From Lujinxingia litoralis (GTDB lineage: Bacteria; Myxococcota_A; Bradymonadia; Bradymonadales; Bradymonadaceae): a DNA stretch of 64,000 nucleotides. Shown in pieces: positions 35,096-44,042 of the stretch. Made by a program: the position numbers and the translations under genes. Location of the stretch: contig NZ_QHKO01000002.1 in assembly GCF_003260125.1 (NCBI RefSeq), forward strand, positions 503,378 to 567,377, read 5' to 3'. The notes beneath the pieces were generated by a model. It searched no databases. It was not told the origin of the DNA and saw only the letters and a program-made list of their open reading frames with translations. Each line of letters opens with the position of its first letter. Position 1 is the first letter of the stretch.

Positions 35096-37474
35096 ATGAT
35101 GAAAGGACGATGGGCATGGATCGGCACACTGGCCGCCCTGAGCTTGTTGGCTGCACCGGGTGTGAGTTTTGCGCAGGATGCGGACACGGACACCGATGCC
35201 TCCGAGACGACGTCTGAGGTGCATGAGAGCGTTGAGGCCGCGGCTGAAGCGGTTGAAGAAGAGGTTCTGGCAAGCGCTCAAGCCCTTGAAGAAGAGGCTC
35301 AGGAGTTGGCGGCAGCGGCGGAAGGGGCAGCTGGCGAGTCTGAGCCCCGGCGTCGCAGTGTCCAGGCCAGCCGAATTGATGTGATCGGTGCGGCCCCGGA
35401 GGAGCTGGAGTCGGTTCCCGGGTCGGCCTCGGTGGTCACCGAAGAAGAGCTCGAAAGTCAGGTTCCGGTCAGCGCCAATGAGGTCTTGCGTACGTTGCCC
35501 GGGGTGCACGTTCAGGATGAAGACGGGATGGGGCTGCGCCCTAACATCGGGCTACGAGGGCTTAACCCCTCGCGTAGTAGCTCGCTGTTGGTGCTCGAAG
35601 ATGGCGTGCCCATTGCGCTGGCGCCCTATGGAGAGCCGCAGCTCTATTACGCGCCGGCCATTGAGCGTATGGAGCGGCTGGAGCTGGTGAAGGGGTCGGG
35701 CTCCATTCTCTACGGTCCGCAGACCGTTGGCGGGGTGTTGAACTACCTGACGGCGGAGCCTCCTGAAGACTTCCGAGTCAGCGCCGATCTTCGCGCGGGT
35801 AACTTCGGGTACCTGCATGGTCAGGTCAGTGTGGGCGATACGATCGGTCGGCTTGGGTACTCGCTCAGCGCTCTGCATCAGCGTTTCGAGGGGCACCGCG
35901 GCCTCAATCTGAAGCTGACGGACGTGACTGGTAAGGTTCGCTACCAGCTGACCGATGTTTCCAGTGTGGCGCTGAAGTTGCACTTCTACGATGAGATCTC
36001 CAACGCCACGTATCTGGGGCTGACCTCGCCGCAGTTTGAAGCGGATCCCTCCGCGAATTTTGCGGTCAACGATGAGTTGCCGGTACGGCGTTTTGCGGCT
36101 TCGGCGACCTACAATCACCTTCTGGGTGATCAGGTGCTCTTTCAGACGACAGTGTACGGGCACAACATCACCCGAAACTGGAATCGCCAGGATTATGATC
36201 GTGAAGATGAGGGGCGGGACTACGATCGCATCATTGACGGGCAGGGGCGCGATATCACGTCGGCGAGTGCTCGTCCCGATGATGGGAGCGCGATCTATTT
36301 TCGCGACACGATGAGCAGTCGCAATCGCGAGTTCTTCATCGCGGGGATTGAGCCGCGGGCGACCATCGATTACGCCATCGGCGATATTGACAATGAGCTT
36401 GTGGTCGGGGCGCGAGTTCATGGAGAGCTGACGCTGGAAGAGCGCGTTGATAGCGAAGTCGCCAATCCGGAGAGCACCACGCTTCGCGCCGCGGAGACGC
36501 GTCGTGGTCTGGGGATCGCGGCGTATGCTCAGAATCGCTTCATCATCAACGATCGCCTCAAAATTTCGCCGGGGCTTCGTCTGGAGAGCTTCTGGAACGA
36601 GCGTGAAATTACCCGAGATCGTGTGGGAGGCACGCCGACCGATCTGGATCCTTCGCGAGTCAATAACGACACGATCGTGGCGGTGATCCCGGGGCTGGGC
36701 ATCTCGTACGGGCTCAGCGATTCTGTGACGGCTTTTGCCGGCGTGCACCGGGGGTTTGCGCCGCCACGTACCAAAGACGCTGTGACCAGTGATGGCGATC
36801 TTCTGGAGCTCGATGCCGAGTACTCCTGGAACTACGAGTTGGGCCTGCGTGCCCAGCTGCAGAATTACCTCTCCACAGAGATTTCCGGCTTCTATCTGGA
36901 CTTCGCCAACCAGATCATCGCCCCGACGGAGGCCAGTGGTGCGGTGGCCAACGATCCGGTGCTCTCGGCGCTGGCGCTGGTGAACTCCGGGGAGACCACG
37001 CACGCCGGTGCCGAGGCGCAGCTGACCTATGATGTGGCCACGCAGGTGGGGTTGGGCTTTGAGCTTCCGCTTTCGGTGGCCTACACCTACGTGCACTCGG
37101 TCTATGGCGAAGGCTGGGATGAGAGCATTACGGGCAACAAGCTGCCCTACTCTCCGGAGCATCGGGTGTCGGGCCACCTGCGTTTTGTGCACCCGGTAGG
37201 GGTGTCAGCTCAGGTCAATGGCCACTACGTGACGGAACAGTTCACCGACAATGCCAATACCGTGGAGGCTTCGACGGATGGTCTGGTGGGTCGGATTGAT
37301 CCCTATTTCCTGCTCGATGCGCGCCTGGGATACACGATCAAACCCTGGGGAGTGACAGCGTATGTGGCCGGTAAGAATTTGCTGGATCACCGTTATATCG
37401 CCTCGCGAGCGCCGCAGGGGATTCAGCCCGGGATGTTCCGCCAGGTGTTTGGCGGGATCCGTGGCGAGTTCTGA
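35096..37474 (+). CDS. TonB-dependent outer-membrane receptor (FecA-like)
   Basis: This 792-residue receptor should import an iron-siderophore or similar ligand across the outer membrane using TonB energy. A signal peptide (1-26, ending SFAQ) is followed by an unusual 60-residue Glu/Ala coiled-coil-like spacer. Then come a TonB-box-like RIDVIGA (about residue 93), the plug (LRTLPGVHVQDEDGMGLRPNIGLRG; GSGSILYGPQTVGGVLNYLT) and a 22-strand-type barrel ending in an aromatic residue (RGEF). It has no N-terminal STN signalling domain. A Fur-like dyad lies 103 bases upstream of the ATG. A strong terminator follows. Confidence 0.93.
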   Translation: MMKGRWAWIGTLAALSLLAAPGVSFAQDADTDTDASETTSEVHESVEAAAEAVEEEVLASAQALEEEAQELAAAAEGAAGESEPRRRSVQASRIDVIGAAPEELESVPGSASVVTEEELESQVPVSANEVLRTLPGVHVQDEDGMGLRPNIGLRGLNPSRSSSLLVLEDGVPIALAPYGEPQLYYAPAIERMERLELVKGSGSILYGPQTVGGVLNYLTAEPPEDFRVSADLRAGNFGYLHGQVSVGDTIGRLGYSLSALHQRFEGHRGLNLKLTDVTGKVRYQLTDVSSVALKLHFYDEISNATYLGLTSPQFEADPSANFAVNDELPVRRFAASATYNHLLGDQVLFQTTVYGHNITRNWNRQDYDREDEGRDYDRIIDGQGRDITSASARPDDGSAIYFRDTMSSRNREFFIAGIEPRATIDYAIGDIDNELVVGARVHGELTLEERVDSEVANPESTTLRAAETRRGLGIAAYAQNRFIINDRLKISPGLRLESFWNEREITRDRVGGTPTDLDPSRVNNDTIVAVIPGLGISYGLSDSVTAFAGVHRGFAPPRTKDAVTSDGDLLELDAEYSWNYELGLRAQLQNYLSTEISGFYLDFANQIIAPTEASGAVANDPVLSALALVNSGETTHAGAEAQLTYDVATQVGLGFELPLSVAYTYVHSVYGEGWDESITGNKLPYSPEHRVSGHLRFVHPVGVSAQVNGHYVTEQFTDNANTVEASTDGLVGRIDPYFLLDARLGYTIKPWGVTAYVAGKNLLDHRYIASRAPQGIQPGMFRQVFGGIRGEF

Positions 37475-37515
37475 TCTGATGGAGAGAGCGAACCGGTAGG
37501 ATGGATTGTCTACCG

Positions 37516-37552
37516 AGCCCCCGGAGAGCTGAGCGCTCCGGGGGCTTTTGTT
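37516..37552 (+). terminator. rho-independent terminator after the receptor gene
   Basis: The stem AGCCCCCGGAG / CTCCGGGGGCT with a nine-base loop is followed by TTTTGTTTT, 40 bases after the stop codon. The 34-bp repeat array starts beyond it. Confidence 0.92.
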
Positions 37553-37591
37553 TTGGGGCGTGGTCGGGCGGGTGCCCGGATGCCGGTGCCA

Positions 37592-37931
37592 GGGTGCCAG
37601 GCGATCGATCGTTAGCGTGAGGAGCGGGTGCCAGGCGATCGATCGTTAGCGTGAGGAGTGGGTGCTGAGGAGTGGGTGCCAGGCGATCGATCGTTAGCGT
37701 GTGGTGTGGGTGCCAGGCGATCGATCGTCAGCGTGAGGAGCGGGTGCCAGGCGATCGATCGTCAGCGTGAGGTGTGGGTGCCAGGCGATCGATCGTCAGC
37801 GTGAGGAGCGGGTGCCAGGCGATCGATCGTCAGCGTGAGGTGTGGGTGCCAGGCGATCGATCGTCAGCGTGAGGAGCGGGTGCCAGGCGATCGATCGTCA
37901 GCGTGTGGTGTGGGTGCCAGGCGTTCGAACG
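37592..37931 (+). repeat. 34-bp tandem repeat array, ten units plus one partial (GGTGCCAGG family)
   Basis: Units start at 37592 and 37626, a 14-base fragment at 37660, then 37674, 37708, 37742, 37776, 37810, 37844, 37878 and 37912. All spacings are 34 bases apart from the fragment. Each is GGGTGCCAGGCG followed by the palindrome ATCGATCG and (T/C)AGCGTGAG. Units alternate between endings GAGGAGC and G(A/T)GGTGT, giving a 68-base higher-order period. The last unit has TTCGAACG instead and stops exactly at the stop codon (37932) of the convergent gene. There are no unique spacers, so this is not CRISPR. Confidence 0.95.
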
Positions 37932-39566
37932 TTATTCGATAACGTCGGCTTCATCTTTCGGGGCTCCGGCATCGTCCTCTTGAATAACCGCTTCGGGGTT
38001 CTCTTGAGGGGGGCGCCCATCATTGCTCTGGAGGGATGCATCGGAGTCTGAGGAGTCTGGCGTTGACTCCGAAACGTCTTCCGATGCGATGTTCTCGGGG
38101 GCGGGAGGCTCCGGGGGGGCCGGCAGGCCGGTGAGTGCAGGCGGGCGTGGCACAAAGGCTGCGGCGAACTGCAAGATCGTGGTCAGTTCGCGGCTGGTGT
38201 AGTCGCCGGTGACCGTAACGTAGTCGTCGGAGGCGCGGCATTTCAGGCGCTCGATCAGCCCGGCGATGCCGAGCATGCGGGCGCCGGGGATTCCACCGAT
38301 GATCTGGCGTTGAAGCGAAGGGCAACGCTCGGCAAAGGAGGCGGCCTGTTCGTCGGAGCGAAAACGAAGATCGATGGTGAGCTTCGGGGAGGCCGGGTGG
38401 GTCAGGCTCAGACGCACCGCTTCAAAGCGTGGTAACGTTCCGACGCCGGGCGCGAAGAAGACCAGACCGTAGGCGCTGACCAGGGCGATGGTATTCTGGT
38501 CTTCGGCGACATCTTCGATGCGCCGCAGGCCCTCCATCAGCCGGGGGCTGCCAGAGGCGTCGTTGACCCTGGTGTTGTAGTGACCGAACCAGGTCGATTT
38601 CCCAACCAGCGCCAGCCCGCGCGATGCGAGGAGGATCTGTCGAGGATCGCGGTAGCGGCCGGTCTCGGGAACGAGTGCCCGGGTTGGGGAAGTGCTATCG
38701 GTCCAGGGGGGAGGCTCGGCGAAGCGACCATCGAGAATCTCGCGGAGGCGTGCGTGGTCGTAGCGGTGGCGTACCGCTAAAAAGGTCTCGTGGAGATGGT
38801 TGGGGTTGGCTGAGGCCATAAAGATCGCGTCGAGTTCGGCGATCGGATCGAGTCCGGTGGAGTCGAGAAGGATGCGGTAGTCGGGGACCGCCTGGAGCAG
38901 TTGTGAGGCTTGCCGCTGGTAAGGAGCACCGCGCAGTCGATCGGTGCGTACCAGTGCGGTCATGCGAGCGTTGCCCGGCCCGTAGTTACGCATGTCGGGA
39001 AGATTGCTCGGGCTGGAACGGTCAATTCCCGCTACCCGGCGTTCCGGACTGGCGTCTTCTTCTTGAGGGGCGCTTTCTTCGGTGGCTTCCGCTTCGATTG
39101 CCGGGGCTTCTTCGGGAGCCTCGGGAGTAGGGTCCGTGGACGCCGTGGGTTCAGCGGGGGAGGGCGCGTGTGGCTCTGGCACTGGCTGTGGCTGTGGCTC
39201 CGGCGGAGGAACCTCCGTATCGGCTTGTTCAGCAAGCTCATCGGATGTCTCCTCGGGGGTAGGGGGGACATCTTCGGTGGGCTCAGCCTCGTCGCCAGGA
39301 TCTGGTGTGTGGGGAGAGAGCCGGGGTTGCTCCCAGTCGGTAGGACGGCTGCCATCGAAATCGGCGCTTCCGTGGCCGATGCCCTGAAGTTCGGCAAAGC
39401 GTCCCATCCATTCGCTTTCCAGTCCGACATCGGGCTCGATATCGATCGTCAACACCGCCAGCGCACCGAGAGCGTGCAGGGCGAGGCTCAAAACCAGAGC
39501 ATGCGCCAGCCCAAATCGTCGCGAGGCGGGGGGCCTGGGAGAAGCGTTGGGAGAGGGATCGGTCAT
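37932..39566 (-). CDS. TonB-like anchored protein with unknown C-terminal domain
   Basis: The 544-residue protein begins with a cytoplasmic tail and one membrane helix (residues 19-41) like TonB or TolA. A 130-residue Pro/Glu/Ala-rich spacer then resembles the periplasm-spanning part of TonB. The rest (about 185-470) is a folded domain with a single DYRILLDSTGLDPIAELDAIF start and no TonB C-terminal signature, ending in an acidic Pro-rich tail. It may be an envelope-spanning protein unrelated to iron uptake, despite lying convergent to the receptor gene. The ATG at 39566 is the first Met and gives this topology. Confidence 0.65.
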   Translation of the reverse strand: MTDPSPNASPRPPASRRFGLAHALVLSLALHALGALAVLTIDIEPDVGLESEWMGRFAELQGIGHGSADFDGSRPTDWEQPRLSPHTPDPGDEAEPTEDVPPTPEETSDELAEQADTEVPPPEPQPQPVPEPHAPSPAEPTASTDPTPEAPEEAPAIEAEATEESAPQEEDASPERRVAGIDRSSPSNLPDMRNYGPGNARMTALVRTDRLRGAPYQRQASQLLQAVPDYRILLDSTGLDPIAELDAIFMASANPNHLHETFLAVRHRYDHARLREILDGRFAEPPPWTDSTSPTRALVPETGRYRDPRQILLASRGLALVGKSTWFGHYNTRVNDASGSPRLMEGLRRIEDVAEDQNTIALVSAYGLVFFAPGVGTLPRFEAVRLSLTHPASPKLTIDLRFRSDEQAASFAERCPSLQRQIIGGIPGARMLGIAGLIERLKCRASDDYVTVTGDYTSRELTTILQFAAAFVPRPPALTGLPAPPEPPAPENIASEDVSESTPDSSDSDASLQSNDGRPPQENPEAVIQEDDAGAPKDEADVIE

Positions 39567-39898
39567 AGGCGCGAATCTGAAGAAGCGGCTCGTAGGAAGA
39601 AGGGGGGCAGGCCCCGTCGAACAGGTTTAACGAAACGAGAGCATCATATATTTAGCACGGATTCGAAGTTGACTAGACGTTTGAGCAGCGGTGCTAAAGC
39701 TCTCGGACGTCTACAATGCTATGGCGTTCTATACGCGCTGGTGCGTTGCGGGCGAAACTGGCGATCGTCGATCGGTATCCTTACTATGGTGGCGAGTGAA
39801 TGTGCGCCTGGCCTCCGTCGTTAGGTTAGCAGGCGATCGCCGGTGTGACCGCGCGGCGCGATGATTTGGACGTTCCCCTCCCCCAGGATAAAGCTCTT
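39567..39898. promoter_or_regulatory. divergent region with spaced inverted repeat TTTAGCAC / GTGCTAAA
   Basis: The 332-base gap between the TonB-like gene and the DUF4190-like gene contains TTTAGCAC at 39651-39658 and its exact reverse complement at 39691-39698, with 32 bases between. The spacing suits a pair of operator half-sites or a weak stem. The rest is AT-richer than coding sequence, and no other element is recognised. An AGGA site at 39885-39888 serves the rightward gene. Confidence 0.45.
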
Positions 39899-40252
39899 AT
39901 GGCGTTTCGAGACCCCTACCATACTCCTCAACAAACTCCTCAGCACTCGCCACCTCCCGCTGAGAACCACCAGCAGGTCGCCGAAAATAAGCCTTCATCG
40001 ATGGCCTGGGCTGCGCTCTTTTGTGGGATCGGAGCCTGGGTGGCGTTGCCGGCGATTGCGGCGATCGCGGCGGTGATCTGCGGTCATATTGAGCGCGGCA
40101 ATATCGCCCGCGGCGAGGCGCCCTCGGCGGGGCAAACGGTCGCCACGGTTGGGATGATCCTGGGTTACATTCAGCTGGGGATGGTGGCTCTGGGGTTACT
40201 CCTGGTACTGGGCTTCTTCGGGTTGATGGCGCTGGGGATTGCGCTGGCCTGA
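39899..40252 (+). CDS. DUF4190-like membrane protein
   Basis: A 117-residue protein with a Pro/Gln-rich cytoplasmic N-terminus (residues 1-33) and two hydrophobic hairpins (about 37-61 and 83-115). They are separated by the GHIERGNIARGEAPSAGQ segment, which is the hallmark of DUF4190 proteins. The function of that family is not known. I use the ATG at 39899 behind AGGA; the frame opens earlier at a GTG (39845) without a good site. It precedes proS by 163 bases on the same strand. Confidence 0.75.
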   Translation: MAFRDPYHTPQQTPQHSPPPAENHQQVAENKPSSMAWAALFCGIGAWVALPAIAAIAAVICGHIERGNIARGEAPSAGQTVATVGMILGYIQLGMVALGLLLVLGFFGLMALGIALA

Positions 40253-40415
40253 TCGTATCGCGACGATCTACGCATCATCGTTGTGAAGGGGACGAGTCGT
40301 GTGAGGCGCGCGGCGAGATTGACATGGCCAGCGGCGAAGCGTTTATATGCGCCTGACTGCGCCCTTGCGCGCGCTGCGAAGCGTTCGATTAACCGCACAG
40401 AATGGAACGAAGCCT

Positions 40416-42167
40416 ATGCGACTCTCCTCGATGTTTGTCCCCACCCGTAAGGAAGATCCGGCTGAGGCCGAGGTCGTCAGCCATCAACTTCTGGTGCGGG
40501 GGGGCTATATCCGCATGCTCGCCCGCGGCATTTACGACTTCTTGCCGCTGGGCTGGCGCAGCGTGCGCAAGATCGAGCAGATCGTGCGTGAGGAGATGGA
40601 TCGCGCCGGGGCGCAGGAAGTTCATATGCCGGCGGTTCAGCCCGCGGAACTCTGGCAGGAATCGGGGCGCTGGGTTGAGTATGGCGCAGAACTTCTGCGC
40701 TTTCGCGATCGTAAGGGGGCTGAGTTCTGCATGGGGCCCACCCATGAAGAGGTTGTCACCGATATGATCCGCGGTGATGTGAAGAGCTATAAGCAGCTCC
40801 CGCTCAATCTCTATCAGATCCAGACGAAATTTCGCGATGAGACGCGACCGCGCTTCGGGTTGATGCGCGGTCGCGAGTTCGTCATGAAAGATGCGTACTC
40901 ATTTGATGTGGATGAGGCCGGCGCGCTGAAGAGCTACGACACGATGTTCGACGCCTATCATCGCATCTTTCAACGTCTGGGATTTGAGTACCGGGCGGTC
41001 GAAGCGGACACCGGCAATATCGGTGGAAGCCGTTCGCACGAGTTCCAGGTGCTGGCCGAGACGGGCGAAGATGAGATCGTCAGCTGCACCGAGTGTGGCT
41101 ACGCCGCGAACGTGGAGAAGGCGGAGATCCGCGTGGAGATCGCCGAAGCCGGCGAACCCAGTGGTTCGGAGCTCGCAACGCTGCGCACGCCGAAGGCGCG
41201 CACCATCGAGGAGGTTTCGAACTATCTGAAGCGCGGTCCGGAGCTCATCGTTAAGACGCTGGTCTATATGGCCGATGAGACTCCTGTGATGGTGCTGATG
41301 CGTGGTGATCATCAGGTCAACGAGATCAAGCTCAAGGCCTATCTCAATGGCGAGCTCCAGCGTGAGGTGCAGGACTTGCGCCTGGCGAGCGACTCAGAAG
41401 TGGAAGAGATCACCAAAGCACCGGTGGGTTTTGCCGGACCTGTTGGCGTTGAGGGCGTGGAGATCTTTGCTGACCTGGCCGTGGAGCCGATGGTCGACTT
41501 TATTGTGGGCGCCAATCTCAAAGACAAGCACCACGTCAACGTGAACCACGGGCGAGACTTTGAGGTGAAGGCCTTTGTGGACCTTCGCCAGGCCGGCGCG
41601 GGCGATATCTGCGGTCGTTGTGGTGGCGTGCTTGAGGCACATCGCGGCATTGAGGTCGGCCATGTCTTCTTCCTTGGGGACAAATACTCCCGGGCGATGA
41701 ATGCCAACGTGCTCGACGAGGCCGGCGAGCATAAGCCGATGCAGATGGGCTGCTATGGCATCGGCGTCACGCGCATTCTGGCGGCGGTGATCGAGCAGAA
41801 TCACGATGAAAACGGCATCATCTGGCCGATGGCGATTGCGCCCTATCAGGTGGTGATTTGCCCGCTGCATCTCAAGAATGAGCTGGTCGTCTCCGAGAGT
41901 GAGCGTATTTACAGCGAACTCAAGGCCGCCGGGATCGAGGTTATGCTCGACGATCGCGATCTTCGCGCCGGCAACAAGTTCAAGGACGCCGATCTCATCG
42001 GGATTCCGGTGCGCATTACCCTGGGCGGCCGGGGAGTGGAGAATGGCGAGGTTGAATTGAAACTGCGCAGTGAGGATGAGCAGACGCTCGTAGCGCTTGG
42101 CGACATTGTCGACCGTGTGAAGGTGCTGGTGGCCGAGGCGCTCGTCGGTGCGCGAGGCGAGCGATGA
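40416..42167 (+). CDS. proS: prolyl-tRNA synthetase (bacterial type with editing insert)
   Basis: ProS charges tRNA-Pro. The 583-residue protein has class-II motif 1 region (QEVHMPAVQPAELWQESGRW), motif 2 (FRDETRPRFGLMRGREFVMKDAYSF), a YbaK-like editing insert (about 230-390), motif 3 (GCYGIGVTRILAAVIEQ) and a C-terminal anticodon-binding domain (residues about 480-583). The ATG at 40416 is chosen because MRLSSMFVPTRKEDPAEAE is the family start. It heads a proS-pyrF-rlmB operon with four-base ATGA overlaps. Confidence 0.96.
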   Translation: MRLSSMFVPTRKEDPAEAEVVSHQLLVRGGYIRMLARGIYDFLPLGWRSVRKIEQIVREEMDRAGAQEVHMPAVQPAELWQESGRWVEYGAELLRFRDRKGAEFCMGPTHEEVVTDMIRGDVKSYKQLPLNLYQIQTKFRDETRPRFGLMRGREFVMKDAYSFDVDEAGALKSYDTMFDAYHRIFQRLGFEYRAVEADTGNIGGSRSHEFQVLAETGEDEIVSCTECGYAANVEKAEIRVEIAEAGEPSGSELATLRTPKARTIEEVSNYLKRGPELIVKTLVYMADETPVMVLMRGDHQVNEIKLKAYLNGELQREVQDLRLASDSEVEEITKAPVGFAGPVGVEGVEIFADLAVEPMVDFIVGANLKDKHHVNVNHGRDFEVKAFVDLRQAGAGDICGRCGGVLEAHRGIEVGHVFFLGDKYSRAMNANVLDEAGEHKPMQMGCYGIGVTRILAAVIEQNHDENGIIWPMAIAPYQVVICPLHLKNELVVSESERIYSELKAAGIEVMLDDRDLRAGNKFKDADLIGIPVRITLGGRGVENGEVELKLRSEDEQTLVALGDIVDRVKVLVAEALVGARGER

Positions 42168-42925
42168 ACGAAGAGGCTGGCTTGCGAGCCGATGAGCTGG
42201 TGCGTCAGCGCGTGGTCGCCGCGCTGGACTTCGATACCATTGAAGAGGCCGTGGCGCTGGTCGATCTCCTCCAGGACCGCGTCACTCGCTTTAAAGTTGG
42301 GATGCGCCTTTTCACACGCTACGGGCCGGCGATTCTCGATGCTCTTGCCGAGCGCGAGGCCCAGGTGTTTCTGGACCTGAAGTTCCATGACATCCCCAGT
42401 GTGGTGGCGGATGCATGTGCCGCAGCAGCAGCGCATCCCTCGGTCTTTATGCTTACGGTGCACGCCAGCGGGGGGCAGGCGATGATGCGCCACGCGGCTC
42501 GCGGCGCTAAGCGCGGTCGACCGGACTCACCGCCGTTGGTTGTGGCGGTGACCGCGCTGACCAGTCTGAAGTCGCGGGAGTTGCCCTCGTTTGGTGTGGG
42601 CATGGGCGTGAGGGACTGGGCCGAAAAGTTGGGTGCGCTTGCGCTAAAGTCCGGCGTGGATGGCGTGGTCTGTTCCGCACATGAAGCCGAAGGTCTGCGT
42701 ACGGAAGTCGGGGCGCGTCCGGTACTGGTCACTCCGGGGATTCGTTTGGAAGACGTTCATATTGCCGGAGACGACCAGGCGCGCACGATGACCCCCGGCC
42801 GCGCCATGGCAGCGGGCAGCTCTTATCTGGTGATTGGCCGTCCTATTTATCAGTCCCCCGATCCGATCGCCGCCGTCGATGCGGTGTCGGCCTCGGTGGC
42901 GAGCTGGTTGGAGAAGATCCGATGA
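42164..42925 (+). CDS. pyrF: orotidine 5'-phosphate decarboxylase
   Basis: PyrF converts OMP to UMP, the last step of de novo pyrimidine synthesis. The 253-residue TIM-barrel protein has the substrate lysine in FKVGM (Lys44) and the catalytic DLKFHDIP motif (Asp71, Lys73, Asp76). The phosphate-binding VTPGIRL and YLVIGRPIYQSPDP motifs follow. The ATGA overlap at each end couples it to proS and rlmB; the grouping of a tRNA synthetase, a pyrimidine enzyme and an rRNA methylase is not a pathway but shared expression. Confidence 0.95.
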   Translation: MNEEAGLRADELVRQRVVAALDFDTIEEAVALVDLLQDRVTRFKVGMRLFTRYGPAILDALAEREAQVFLDLKFHDIPSVVADACAAAAAHPSVFMLTVHASGGQAMMRHAARGAKRGRPDSPPLVVAVTALTSLKSRELPSFGVGMGVRDWAEKLGALALKSGVDGVVCSAHEAEGLRTEVGARPVLVTPGIRLEDVHIAGDDQARTMTPGRAMAAGSSYLVIGRPIYQSPDPIAAVDAVSASVASWLEKIR

Positions 42926-43656
42926 TTGTTTTTGGTGTACATCCGGTCGAGGAGGTGCTTCGGCGCGCACCGCGATCGGTTGAGGAACTCTATGTGGTCG
43001 GTGATCTCCAAGAAGGGAAGTTCGCCCGGATCGCCGAGCTGGCCGAGAACCGGCGCTTCTCGGTACGCAGCGTCAGCGCAGAGGAGATGGATGAACTCTG
43101 CGAGGGAAATCACCAGCGCATCGCCGCCCGGGTAGGGTCCTTTCCCTATGCGAGCCTCCACGAGGTTCTGGAACAGGTGGGTGAACGCAGCCCGGCCTGT
43201 ATTCTCGTACTCGAACAGGTCCAGGACGCCGGCAACCTGGGGGCGATCCTCAGAAGTGCGGCAGCCTTTGGCGTGGATGCTGTGGTGGTGGCCAAAGATC
43301 GCGCCGCCGGGGTAAGCGCCGCGGTCGTGAGGGCATCGGCGGGGATGGCCTTTCATGTGCCGGTGGTTCAGGTCACCAATGTCTCTCGCGCCCTACGAGA
43401 GCTCAAGGAGGCCAATTTCTGGGTGGTAGGAACCCTGGCCGAAGGGGGCCAGCCGATCTGGGATCAGGACTGGCAGCTGAGAGCCGCGCTGGTGATGGGT
43501 GGGGAGCACCGGGGGATCCGCCCCAACGTGGCCAAAGAATGCGATTTTCGCGTGACCGTCCCGCTTCAGGCCGACGTGGAGAGCCTAAATGTTTCGGTGG
43601 CGACCGCGGTTGCGCTCTACGATCGGGTGCGATCGCTAGGAAACACGCCGAAATAA
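42922..43656 (+). CDS. rlmB: 23S rRNA 2'-O-methyltransferase, RlmB-like (TrmH/SpoU family)
   Basis: The 244-residue protein has an N-terminal L30-like substrate-binding domain (FGVHPVEEVLRRAP, residues 3-75) and a C-terminal SPOUT knot with its three motifs: QDAGNLGAILRSA, VMGGEHRGIRPN and VPLQADVESLNVSVATAVALY. This set matches RlmB, which methylates G2251 of 23S rRNA, although TrmH-like tRNA targets cannot be excluded. It ends the proS operon; the tRNA promoter follows 40 bases after its stop. Confidence 0.88.
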   Translation: MIVFGVHPVEEVLRRAPRSVEELYVVGDLQEGKFARIAELAENRRFSVRSVSAEEMDELCEGNHQRIAARVGSFPYASLHEVLEQVGERSPACILVLEQVQDAGNLGAILRSAAAFGVDAVVVAKDRAAGVSAAVVRASAGMAFHVPVVQVTNVSRALRELKEANFWVVGTLAEGGQPIWDQDWQLRAALVMGGEHRGIRPNVAKECDFRVTVPLQADVESLNVSVATAVALYDRVRSLGNTPK

Positions 43657-43695
43657 GTGATTTTGACAGAATCGAAATAAAGCGTTGCTTTTTGC

Positions 43696-43725
43696 TTGAC
43701 AGCTTTCGGGGGGGGCTATATCTAT
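43696..43725 (+). promoter_or_regulatory. promoter of the tRNA-tuf operon
   Basis: A consensus -35 TTGACA at 43696-43701 is followed, after 15-17 bases that include a G run, by TATATCTAT as the -10 region. This lies about 70 bases before tRNA-Thr. The G/C-rich start region is typical of stringent control promoters. Confidence 0.65.
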
Positions 43726-43794
43726 CTGGCCCTGCTGACGGGGCCGCACAAAGCACGACGCGGTCATCGATGTAAGACGTAACCGACAGCGTTT

Positions 43795-43867
43795 GCTGGC
43801 GTAGCTCAATTGGTAGAGCAACTGCCTTGTAAGCAGTAGGTTGCAGGTTCGAGTCCCGTCGCCAGCT
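43795..43867 (+). tRNA. tRNA-Thr (anticodon TGT)
   Basis: The seven-base acceptor stem GCTGGCG / CGCCAGC, the D-arm, an anticodon loop CTTGTAA giving TGT, and the T-arm GGTTCGAGTCC are all present. The 3' CCA is not encoded. It opens the tRNA-tuf cluster. Confidence 0.97.
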
Positions 43868-43925
43868 TTTTTTCAAGAAATGAGGTTGACTCGGCTCTTG
43901 AAACGACATAGTAGATGTCGCCCCT

Positions 43926-44007
43926 GGTGGGGTTCCCGAGCGGTCAAAGGGACCAGACTGTAAATCTGGCGGCTCAGCCTTCGCAGGTTCGAATCCTGCC
44001 CCCACCA
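43926..44007 (+). tRNA. tRNA-Tyr (anticodon GTA)
   Basis: The acceptor stem GGTGGGG / CCCCACC, an anticodon loop CTGTAAA giving GTA, and a long variable arm make this a class-II tRNA of 82 nt, as expected for bacterial tRNA-Tyr. CCA is not encoded in full. Confidence 0.97.
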
Positions 44008-44042
44008 TGAGAGTTTTACTGACGGTAAGTAAGAATGTCAGT

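Noticed and set aside
35552..37192. 546-residue open frame antisense to the TonB-dependent receptor
   Set aside because: Long antisense frames are common in high-GC DNA; composition is Arg/His-rich and motif-free, while the sense frame is a clear receptor.
37592..37931. Possible CRISPR array (regular 34-bp repeats)
   Set aside because: Units are contiguous with no unique spacers, and the variable part alternates between two forms. No cas gene is nearby.
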